Shown: piece after piece, positions 43,907-52,049 of the stretch
How positions within the stretch are numbered: position 1 is the first letter of the stretch
Layout: each line of letters opens with the position of its first letter
Assembly: GCA_026702755.1 (NCBI GenBank)
Contig: JAPPBX010000074.1
Span: forward strand, 1-64,000
Direction: 5' to 3'
From: Candidatus Poribacteria bacterium
GTDB lineage: Bacteria > Poribacteria > WGA-4E > WGA-3G
DNA: 64,000 nucleotides
Program-made: the position numbers and the translations under genes
Notes under the pieces: generated by a model
The model's input: only the letters and a program-made list of their open reading frames with translations
The model's database searches: none
What the model was told of the DNA's origin: nothing

Positions 43907-44784
43907 TACCGGGGCCATCGGTAGGCTTGCGCGCCCTTAGAATTCTCTAACGCAAATTCCCACCGTTGACACCACGTTTCATATTGCGTGTTACCGGCTT
44001 CAGGTCGCAGACGACTCCGCATCAGAAACGCTGGATAGAAGGGTCTCCCTGTCGGCTGGTAGATATCGTGGTAACGTAGATCGAAACTCCATCGGACACT
44101 CTCCGATTCATTCGGTTTCGCGCTGTGGAGCGTGTAATTGTGGAACAGAATAACGCCACCTGCTCGGATCGGTAGTGCCTTCGGTGTGAGGTTAGATGGT
44201 TGATTTTCCGACGTGACCGCTAATCCTCCTTCGGTCCAGTCATGTTTGTAAAGCCCCATCTTATGACTACCCGGCATCACCTGTAGGCATCCGTTTTCCA
44301 AAGTCGCATCCACAATCGGAATCCAGACAGTGAGCATGAAGTACGGGTCCGTATCGGGCCAGCACACGCCTGCATCCTGATGCCAAGGTGTGGGTGCCCG
44401 TTGTGAACTCTTTTTGGGCAAGACGGCACGGATATGTTGGATCGGGTTACAGATAATCTCGGAACCGACGAAGGATTCTGCGATGTCGAGGATTTTGGGG
44501 TTCTTGAGGAAGTTGAACGTCGCTTCACCGCGCGCTTGCATAATGTCCAGATTTGCCGTTACTTCCTGTGCTTCATTCGAGAGGTGAAGCAGTCGTTCCG
44601 TGAAGGGTTTGTCTGCATAAGTGTCGCTCACCTTCCCTTCGGCGTGCAATTTCTCGGCACGTTCTGCAATAATTCCCTTGTATTCATCAATGACGGGACC
44701 GAGGTCGTTTTCATCAAGCGCATCTTCAAGCAGTAGATATCCGTTGTCGTGGAAGAAGGAAACTTGAGATTCGGTTAAACGCAT
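43906..44784 (-). CDS. Phytanoyl-CoA dioxygenase (PhyH)-family protein 2
   Basis: A 292-residue oxygenase. Metal ligands are His135 and Asp137 in TPWHQDAG and His220 in YTLHSAKPN; Arg231 fits the 2-oxoglutarate-binding position. CLQVMPGSHKMG is conserved. AAGGAGG precedes ATG 44784; a longer frame begins at 44844 without a better site. It lies in a minus-strand run with a second PhyH gene and an amidohydrolase, possibly one catabolic operon. Confidence 0.9.
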   Translation of the reverse strand: MRLTESQVSFFHDNGYLLLEDALDENDLGPVIDEYKGIIAERAEKLHAEGKVSDTYADKPFTERLLHLSNEAQEVTANLDIMQARGEATFNFLKNPKILDIAESFVGSEIICNPIQHIRAVLPKKSSQRAPTPWHQDAGVCWPDTDPYFMLTVWIPIVDATLENGCLQVMPGSHKMGLYKHDWTEGGLAVTSENQPSNLTPKALPIRAGGVILFHNYTLHSAKPNESESVRWSFDLRYHDIYQPTGRPFYPAFLMRSRLRPEAGNTQYETWCQRWEFALENSKGAQAYRWPR

Positions 44785-44809
44785 AATTGCGTCCTCCTTG
44801 CGTTGTGTA

Positions 44810-45613
44810 CTATCCCCATCGCTGTTCGGGTGGATCGAAGACAAATCCGTGGAAAAACTTTCGCTGTTCGGGTGAGAGTTCCTTGTTGTAGAAGTCTTTG
44901 GGATATCCCCAATGTTCCTGCGAGGCGATCATCCAGGGGTGCTCGTAAGCGTAATAGAGCATTTCGCGGCAGCTGTCCGTTTTGGTAAAGATGCCAGCGG
45001 AATGCCAAACGGCGTTATGGAACAGAATGGCACTCCCGGGTGGCGCGCACACCTCAAGTGCCCCGGGATATTCATAAGGATACCGCAAGTCTTCATGGTT
45101 CGGGTCATACATCGCCGTGTGGCTGCCCGGGATGAGCCACAAATTTCCCTGTCCGCTTTCTGTCATGTCTGTCAGGTAATAGCCGATTTTAAGTTGCAGA
45201 AACGGAATTGGACGTAGATTACGATAGCCTTCATCGTGTCCATCGATGTGCCAGCCCATCGAACGTTCCATTAAATCCGAAGCGTGTTCAACGATCGCAT
45301 CCGATGCGTGGTGGTGCGGCATCTTATTGAGCAATCCTGTGACGTACGGCAGAATCGGTTGCCAATCCAGAAGTTCCAAGAACGCCGGATGGTCGCCGAG
45401 GATATAAAAGATACGAGTGCTTTTCTCACCGTGAATGTGTGTCATTCCGGTTTGGGGTAACCCTTCCTCCTCACGTTCACGCCGGTTCTCAATGACTTCA
45501 GCGAGAGCACTCCTGAGTATTGCAACGTGTGAAGGCGTGAGGAAATCTTCTAAGACAAGATAGCCATTATTTTCAAAGAAAAACTTTTCGGCATCAGTCA
45601 GTTCGTGTGGCAT
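44810..45613 (-). CDS. Phytanoyl-CoA dioxygenase (PhyH)-family protein 3
   Basis: A 267-residue oxygenase. Metal ligands are His122 and Asp124 in MGWHIDGHD and His204 in AVWHSAG; Arg216 is a candidate 2-oxoglutarate ligand. LWLIPGSHTAMY is the core strand. AGAGGG precedes ATG 45613. It differs enough from its neighbour to suggest a different substrate. It lies 25 bases upstream of the next PhyH gene and follows the amidohydrolase. Confidence 0.9.
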   Translation of the reverse strand: MPHELTDAEKFFFENNGYLVLEDFLTPSHVAILRSALAEVIENRREREEEGLPQTGMTHIHGEKSTRIFYILGDHPAFLELLDWQPILPYVTGLLNKMPHHHASDAIVEHASDLMERSMGWHIDGHDEGYRNLRPIPFLQLKIGYYLTDMTESGQGNLWLIPGSHTAMYDPNHEDLRYPYEYPGALEVCAPPGSAILFHNAVWHSAGIFTKTDSCREMLYYAYEHPWMIASQEHWGYPKDFYNKELSPEQRKFFHGFVFDPPEQRWG

Positions 45614-45646
45614 ATCGTAAACCCTCTTTTTTTGCTGACGAGGTTC

Positions 45647-46618
45647 TCAATTTAGATCGAACAATTCTATGGCGTTTTCACCAAAAATTCGTGCTTTATC
45701 TGCTTGGGGGATGGGTAACTCTTCAATCAAACGGACAAATCGCGGCATATCCACCCACGGATGGTCTGTCCCAAACAGCAGACGATCCGCACCGGAGAAC
45801 TCGTAGGCATACTGCAATGCTTGTGTTGATGGTGATACGGTGTCCAAATAGATTCGTTGTAGATACGCGCTTGGTGGTTGCGTTATATTTTCTCTTGCTC
45901 TCCCCAATACTTCGGTCTGATGGTCAATCCTGCCGCTCATATACGGTAAAATACCGCCAACGTGCGGCATCACGATTTGGAGATGTGGATGGCGTTCAAG
46001 AATTCCGCTCAGAATCAACCGCAACAGCGCGAAACTGTTATCCACCTGTAACCCCATCATACCGATCATCCAGTGGTCTTTGATAGCCTCTCCCCATGTC
46101 GGGACGGTGGGATGCATCACAATCGGCATCTGGAGTGTTTCGGCGTGTGCATAGACCGGTTCAAACTGTGGTGCATCAACGGATTCACCGCCGATATGGG
46201 AGTAGAGCATTATCCCGCGAAACCCCAACTGTTTCACCCGACCCATCTCTGTGGTTGCTTCGTCTGGGTTTTGCCACGGGAGGCATGCCAGTCCTGCAAA
46301 CCGATCTGGATGTGTGTCCACGAGTTCGGCGATGGCATCGTTGATCGCTTGCGCGCCCTTATTGCCTAATTCAGGTGCAAGCATGCACGGCGGCGGGATA
46401 TTGGTGCTGAGCAGTGCCATGTCAACGCCTGCTTCGTCCATGTCTTTGAGTTTCCGCTTCGGATCGTAGGCATCGTCTTGAAGACGAAATGTTTGGACAT
46501 CGCCGTACGTAACGACAGCCTCACCGCCACGACGGATAACTTGCGGAGGGTGTGGGTTCTGCGCGAGGATTTCGATATAGGTGTTTGGAAATATGTGGCT
46601 CTGGCAATCGATTCGCAT
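45647..46618 (-). CDS. Amidohydrolase-family (ACMSD-like) TIM-barrel protein
   Basis: A 323-residue protein with the amidohydro_2 layout: RGIMLYSHIGG, VMHPTVPTW, VMPHVGGILPYM and LLFGTDHPW (a metal/catalytic Asp). The usual N-terminal HxH motif reads CQSHIFP, so the first His is Gln. Relatives decarboxylate or hydrolyse aromatic or small acids; the activity here is uncertain. ATG 46618 heads the minus-strand run with two PhyH genes. Confidence 0.85.
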   Translation of the reverse strand: MRIDCQSHIFPNTYIEILAQNPHPPQVIRRGGEAVVTYGDVQTFRLQDDAYDPKRKLKDMDEAGVDMALLSTNIPPPCMLAPELGNKGAQAINDAIAELVDTHPDRFAGLACLPWQNPDEATTEMGRVKQLGFRGIMLYSHIGGESVDAPQFEPVYAHAETLQMPIVMHPTVPTWGEAIKDHWMIGMMGLQVDNSFALLRLILSGILERHPHLQIVMPHVGGILPYMSGRIDHQTEVLGRARENITQPPSAYLQRIYLDTVSPSTQALQYAYEFSGADRLLFGTDHPWVDMPRFVRLIEELPIPQADKARIFGENAIELFDLN

Positions 46619-46902
46619 TTTTTAAGTCAAAAATGTTCATTTTTATATGTCTTTTAGTATGCCATGTCTAATCCTTTTTTATCAAGGAATCTTTTTTACC
46701 GTATATGTAAATATTCTGTCAAGCGTTAGGATTGAAATGCGTTCCCTCAGAGATTTTCCTGTCTGAATCGCGGATTACACGGATGACGCGGATTTTAAGA
46801 CATCCTCCTATCAAATCATAGTTTCTCTGTTGGGGTTGGAAACCCTCTTACAAAAGCGTGGAAGTCATTAGTGTCAGAGACCTTACACACCCGAAATAAT
46901 TC
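46619..46902. other. Intergenic region with a dispersed repeat
   Basis: No gene is seen. At 46760-46796 is a TCGCGGATTACACGGATGA-type sequence with internal near-repeats, which resembles a common dispersed bacterial repeat. The region separates divergent genes and its minus-strand promoter could not be defined. Confidence 0.4.
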
Positions 46903-46939
46903 TTGTGTTTCGCGACACTTGGTGCTATCATTTGAAATA
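46903..46939 (+). promoter_or_regulatory. Promoter-leader module, copy A
   Basis: TTGTGT (46903-46908), a 17-base spacer and TATCAT (46926-46931), with an ATG 7 bases later at 46939. The leader that follows contains CCAATTACCAATCAA and CATGATG. It aligns in spacing and sequence with the module at 51964-52000 before the WD40 gene. Confidence 0.55.
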
Positions 46940-46986
46940 TGAAAACCAATTACCAATCAAACCCCATGATGCAAAGAGGAAAGTAT

Positions 46987-49900
46987 ATGAAAAACCGCAA
47001 AATTTTTATCGTATTTGTTTGCCTGTTGACATTAATTTTGGAAAATTATCAAAGCGTTGAAGCGCAACAGAATCTTGCACAACAGGCGTATGCGATCTTT
47101 GAACAAAACTGCCTCAACTGCCACGGGGAACACGGTGCCTATACGGAACAACTGATCATTGAACATGCAGCGTTGGTGGCACCCGGGGGGGCAGTAATTC
47201 CGGGGAATCCTGAAGCGTCTGAGTTCTATCAGCGGTTGATTGAAACTGCGCCAGAGAGACGGATGCCACTCAACGCACCTCCATTATCACAGGCAGCGAT
47301 TGACACCATTCGAGATTGGATCGCTGTCGGGGCACCGGATTGGCGAGACACCTTTGAAGTAGAGAGCACCTTCATCACGCCCAAGGAAATGCTTGAGACG
47401 ATTGAGAATCACGTTAACTCACTGGCACCTTTTGACCGCACTTTCGCACGCTATTTTACACTCACACATCTCTATAACGCTGGCGAAACGACTGAGGCTC
47501 TCCTTGCCTATCGGCGCGCACTCTCAAAACTCGTGAATAGCCTCTCTTGGGGACGTAAGATTAGTAACCCACGACCCATTGATTTGAAAGAAACAATATT
47601 CTATATCGACCTCCGAGACTACGAATGGGAGATCGGAATCAATCGATGGACACTAATTGAGGCGGAATACCCTTACGGGATTGACTTCAACGCGCCAACA
47701 CAGACCGCACTCCGTGAAAAATTAACAAACCTACGCGCAGAAATGGATTGTGAAGTGCCGTTTGTTCACGTGGACTGGTTCCTTGCGACTGCATCTTTGC
47801 CACCGCTCTACCACGACATTCTCGGTCTTCCTGAGACAGATCGGGAGTTGGAAACACGGCTTGAGGTGAATGTTGTCGAGAATCTTCGGAACGCAGCCGG
47901 AAGACGCGTCTGGCGTGCGGGGTTCAACGAGTCGGGTGTGTCCAATCATAATCGCGTTGTGGAACGTCACGAATCGCGATATGGTGCGTATTGGAAAAGC
48001 TACGACTTTGCGGGGAGTGTGGGTTCACAGAATATCTTTACACATCCGTTGTCCTTCACTCACGACGGTGGTGAGATTATCTTCAACCTCCCTAACGGCT
48101 TGCAAGCATACCTGTTAGTAGATGCCGGAGGCAACCGACTTAATGAAGCACCGATAAGCATCGTTCGGAATCCTGCTGCGAGCGATCCAACCGTCCGCAA
48201 CGGACTCTCTTGTATCGGTTGCCACACAGAAGGGATGAAGGTGTTTGAAGATGAGGTGCGTGGTGTTGTTGAGCAGAACCCGAACCCACCCTTTAACAAA
48301 GACCGGGCATTGCGGCTTTATACGGATCAAGCGACGATGGATGTGCTTGTGGCAGAAGATACGCAACGTTATAGGGAAGCACTTTGGGAAGCAGGTGGGG
48401 TGTTTGGTGGCATTGAACCGATCCAGCGATTCCATGAGGCGTTCCAAGGTCCGGTGGATGCATCGCACGCCGCAGCTGCTGTGGGATTAGAAACCGAGGC
48501 GTTTCTCAAAAATATTCGTCAGAATGCAAGTTTACAAAATTTGGGGTTGTTGGTGTTAGAGAATGGCACCATGAAACGGGATACATGGACAGAGCAATTT
48601 AGTGAAATTGTGTTTGCTCTGGATTTTCCGAGTCGAAAAACCCCAACAGTTGATCCGCAAGTGGAAATCATCCCTGGGGAATCGATTTACATTCCGGATC
48701 CAAATCTACGTACAGCACTCGCACAAATACTCGTTCAACCTGTTGATGTTCCGATTACTGTGAGACAAATGGAAAGTTTTACTTACTTCGGAGTACATGG
48801 GAGTCATACAACTACTATTGGAGATACTCCAAATGTACTAAGAGGGAAAGGTATAAAAGATCTAACAGGATTAGAATATGCCAAAAATCTAAGAGAATTG
48901 GTATTTGAAGATAACGAGGTATCGGATCTATCCCCACTCGCGAGTCTTATAGCACTTGAAGAACTTAGATTTTCTCAGAATAATATTTCAGACCTTTCCC
49001 CGATTGCTGGTCTGACAAAGATTCGTGGTTTGAATATGGAGCATAATCCAATATCAGATCTTTCCGCACTTGCAGACATGTCAGAGTTAGAATCGATACA
49101 ATTTAGCCATAATTTCCTTGTCACTGAAATTTCAGTCTTAGCTGGAAAAGAAAAGTTAAAAAGTGTTCTGATGTGGGGTCCTCCAATCCATGATATGTCG
49201 CCGTTGGCGGAACTCCCTAATATTGAAACAATAGACTTGTGTGGGAATAAAATATCAGAAATACCCTCTTTAGAGAACGCCCCGAATTTGAAAAAATTGT
49301 ATCTTGTCAGCAACCAGATATCAAGTGTCTCTGTTTTACAGAATCTAAAGGGTTTAGAGAGTTTGAATCTGAGTGGCAACAACATCACAGATATATCGCC
49401 GTTAGCTGGGTTGACACACCTAAAGTGGCTGCGTCTCAGTGAGAACAATATATCGGACGTATCTGCTTTGGCAGGACTTATCAACTTGGAGCATTTGGAC
49501 CTTCGCGGCAATCCGATAACAGATTTTTCACCTTTAGAGGCACTCTCCCAAAATACAAATATACTTACTGGTGAGGTGGCTATACCCGATCTAAACCTCC
49601 GCGCCGCAATTGCAGAAGCACTTGGCAAAGGTGGCACTACAATTGTTTCAATTACAGCAGAGGAGATGGCAACGCTGACAAAACTTGATGCGAGTGGCAG
49701 GGGTATTCAAAATTTGACAGGACTTGAATATGCTATAAATTTAGAGGATTTATCCGCAATTGACAACCAAATAACCGACCTCTCGCCTCTCTCTGAGCTA
49801 ATCAACTTGAGAGTATTGAGTGTCTATCATAATCCAATAGAAAGTTTAACCCCGATCGCGGGTTTATCAAACTTAGAATACATAACCCTTATAGGAGATG

Positions 49901-51876
49901 GTGGAATATCGGACATCTCTCCTCTTGCTGGATTTGTCAAACTCAGACATTTTCTGACATGGGGTAACCCAATTTCTGACCTTTCTCCTCTCGCTGGCTT
50001 GACCCAATTGGAAACTATGGATATTTGTGGGTCAGAAGCATCTGATATTTCACCACTGGCCAAGTTAACAGGACTAAAGGAATTGTATCTTTCCAACAAC
50101 GGTATCTCCGACGTATCTCCGTTGTCAGGCTTAACAAGTTTAACACGATTAGTGCTCGAAAATAATGAAATCTCTGACGTATCTCCGTTAGCAGCGTTAA
50201 CGCAACTAAAATGGTTAAGGCTTGACCACAATTCTATATCCGATTTTTCATCTTTAGCAGGGCTGTCCGAGACAACCATTTCTCGTACCTTCAACCCGGG
50301 TGCCCCGACAGGGGGTCCGAAAATAGAGGGTCCCTGGTTATGGGTGACCGTACCGGGCGAACGTCTTGACAGAACGACAGACCGATTGGCTGAAGCAAGT
50401 GAAGGCATTGTAACAGAGCAATATATCGCTACTAACGGTGCCCGGGAAGGAACCTCTGTTGGGAACAGTTTGTGGACCGCAGGTGAAATTTCTCCTTTGC
50501 GACGAGAAACTAACATTATTAAAATGTTGGACTCTCTCGGTATTGAAACAGATAGCAATAATAATGGTCTTATCATCTACGGTTCTATCACCCTGGATTC
50601 ACCGCGTAAACAAGACACAAAGATGTTCGTCGGCAGCGGGGATAGGGTGAAAGTCTGGCTCAATGGAGAATTGGTTCATCAAGTTTTCGTTTGGCGCAGA
50701 GCTTATGATTATCAGGATTATTTCCCAGTTACATTGAAACGAGGAACAAATGTCTTGTTAGTCGCAGTTGACAAGGGACCTGGTTACGGGTGGAGCGGCT
50801 TTTTTGGCTTTGAAGAAGGCACGGAGTATATGGTGTCAAATCCGCGTGTCGGGTACAACTTTTCCGAATCGACAATCCATGTGAGTGATACTTTCACGCT
50901 TGATATTAGTGCAGAAAATATCTATGATTTAGCAGGCTGGCAATTTGATATTGTATTCGATCCTACAGTGCTTGAAGCGGTTGAAGTCAACAAAGGCGAT
51001 TTTCTGAAAACAGGAGGCGAAGCAACCTTCTTCCAAAAAGGAACAATTGATAACACGACCGGCAAAATTACCAAACTGAGTTCAGCAAGACTCAGCGAAG
51101 ACGGGGTCAGCGGTAAAGGAACGCTTTTATCGGTGACATTCACAGCAAAAACAGTTGGACAGACGCAGTTGAAACTCGAAAACTTTCAACTCGCTTCTAT
51201 CACGGGTGTGTCCATCCCCGCGGAGCCACATGAGGTCGCTATTACTGTAGAAGGGCAACTCGTTACCGGGGATGTGAATCGGGATGGACAGGTGAGCATC
51301 TTGGATATGGTGCTTGTTGCTCGACACTTCGGAAAAACCGTGCCTGCCGACTCGGAAATTGACATGAATGGTGATGGTGTTATCAATATCCAGGATCTTA
51401 TCATTGTGGCACAACATCTCGGTGAATCAACCGTATCAGCCGCACCTTCCATGATAGCAGAAGAACTGAATCCTGCGATGGTCCAGGCGTGGATAGCACA
51501 AGCACAGGTTGAAAACGACGGCTCTATTGCCTTCCAACAGGGTATCGCGAACCTGCAACGCCTCTTAGCATCGCTGATTCCTGAGGAGACAGCACTGCTG
51601 CCGAACTATCCGAATCCGTTCAATCCAGAGACGTGGATCCCGTATCAACTCTCCGAACCGGCGGAGGTTACTTTGACGGTTTATGCTGTCCATGGAACAA
51701 AGGTTCGCACTTTAGCGTTGGGATTGATGCCTGCGGGTATCTATCAAAGTCGTAGCCGCGCCGCCTACTGGAACGGCAAAAATGACGTAGGTGAGTCTGT
51801 GGCGAGTGGTGTCTATTTTTATACGCTTACCGCAGGAGAGTTCACATCAACACGTAAAATGTTAATCCGCAAGTAG
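46987..51876 (+). CDS. Giant exported protein: haem c motifs, leucine-rich repeats, cohesin, dockerin and type-IX-like C-terminal tail
   Basis: A 1629-residue protein. A signal peptide (1-26) is followed by a planctomycete-type cytochrome c segment with CLNCH (Cys42, Cys45, His46) and a second haem motif CIGCH near 409. Two internalin-like leucine-rich blocks (about 568-860 and 867-1095, repeat type SDLSPLAGLTQL) follow. A beta module (about 1105-1285), a cohesin-like domain (about 1290-1422), two calcium-loop dockerin repeats (GDVNRDGQVSILDM and IDMNGDGVINIQDL, about 1428-1480) and a C-terminal PNPFNPETWIPYQL tail of the Por-secretion type come next. It is probably a cell-surface electron-transfer or adhesion protein. 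AGAGGAAAG supports ATG 46987; ATG 46939 is an in-frame alternative. Confidence 0.85.
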   Translation: MKNRKIFIVFVCLLTLILENYQSVEAQQNLAQQAYAIFEQNCLNCHGEHGAYTEQLIIEHAALVAPGGAVIPGNPEASEFYQRLIETAPERRMPLNAPPLSQAAIDTIRDWIAVGAPDWRDTFEVESTFITPKEMLETIENHVNSLAPFDRTFARYFTLTHLYNAGETTEALLAYRRALSKLVNSLSWGRKISNPRPIDLKETIFYIDLRDYEWEIGINRWTLIEAEYPYGIDFNAPTQTALREKLTNLRAEMDCEVPFVHVDWFLATASLPPLYHDILGLPETDRELETRLEVNVVENLRNAAGRRVWRAGFNESGVSNHNRVVERHESRYGAYWKSYDFAGSVGSQNIFTHPLSFTHDGGEIIFNLPNGLQAYLLVDAGGNRLNEAPISIVRNPAASDPTVRNGLSCIGCHTEGMKVFEDEVRGVVEQNPNPPFNKDRALRLYTDQATMDVLVAEDTQRYREALWEAGGVFGGIEPIQRFHEAFQGPVDASHAAAAVGLETEAFLKNIRQNASLQNLGLLVLENGTMKRDTWTEQFSEIVFALDFPSRKTPTVDPQVEIIPGESIYIPDPNLRTALAQILVQPVDVPITVRQMESFTYFGVHGSHTTTIGDTPNVLRGKGIKDLTGLEYAKNLRELVFEDNEVSDLSPLASLIALEELRFSQNNISDLSPIAGLTKIRGLNMEHNPISDLSALADMSELESIQFSHNFLVTEISVLAGKEKLKSVLMWGPPIHDMSPLAELPNIETIDLCGNKISEIPSLENAPNLKKLYLVSNQISSVSVLQNLKGLESLNLSGNNITDISPLAGLTHLKWLRLSENNISDVSALAGLINLEHLDLRGNPITDFSPLEALSQNTNILTGEVAIPDLNLRAAIAEALGKGGTTIVSITAEEMATLTKLDASGRGIQNLTGLEYAINLEDLSAIDNQITDLSPLSELINLRVLSVYHNPIESLTPIAGLSNLEYITLIGDGGISDISPLAGFVKLRHFLTWGNPISDLSPLAGLTQLETMDICGSEASDISPLAKLTGLKELYLSNNGISDVSPLSGLTSLTRLVLENNEISDVSPLAALTQLKWLRLDHNSISDFSSLAGLSETTISRTFNPGAPTGGPKIEGPWLWVTVPGERLDRTTDRLAEASEGIVTEQYIATNGAREGTSVGNSLWTAGEISPLRRETNIIKMLDSLGIETDSNNNGLIIYGSITLDSPRKQDTKMFVGSGDRVKVWLNGELVHQVFVWRRAYDYQDYFPVTLKRGTNVLLVAVDKGPGYGWSGFFGFEEGTEYMVSNPRVGYNFSESTIHVSDTFTLDISAENIYDLAGWQFDIVFDPTVLEAVEVNKGDFLKTGGEATFFQKGTIDNTTGKITKLSSARLSEDGVSGKGTLLSVTFTAKTVGQTQLKLENFQLASITGVSIPAEPHEVAITVEGQLVTGDVNRDGQVSILDMVLVARHFGKTVPADSEIDMNGDGVINIQDLIIVAQHLGESTVSAAPSMIAEELNPAMVQAWIAQAQVENDGSIAFQQGIANLQRLLASLIPEETALLPNYPNPFNPETWIPYQLSEPAEVTLTVYAVHGTKVRTLALGLMPAGIYQSRSRAAYWNGKNDVGESVASGVYFYTLTAGEFTSTRKMLIRK

Positions 51877-51963
51877 AACGGCAGTGGTAGAGGAATAAAA
51901 AAGTAGGGTGGAAGTTAAATGCCTTTCACCCTATTCGTCTTTAACGGACACACTGGAAAGATT

Positions 51964-52000
51964 TTGCCCTTCCAGACTTTTTGTGTTATCGTATAAAGTA
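51964..52000 (+). promoter_or_regulatory. Promoter-leader module, copy B
   Basis: TTGCCC (51964-51969), a 17-base spacer and TATCGT (51987-51992), with ATG 7 bases later at 52000. The first codons after it (CCTAATTTCCAATCAA) resemble copy A. That ATG opens a 9-codon frame ending at TGA just before the AAGGAG of the WD40 gene. Confidence 0.5.
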
Positions 52001-52049
52001 TGGTGCCTAATTTCCAATCAACGCTATGATGTGGGGCTAAGGAGAAAGC

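Noticed and set aside
43274-43918. Longer DUF420 protein including the repeat-encoded SSRHTPLCRSK stretch
   Set aside because: It would begin inside the upstream PhyH gene and lacks a ribosome binding site, whereas GTG 43690 has a good AGGAG and fits the family start.
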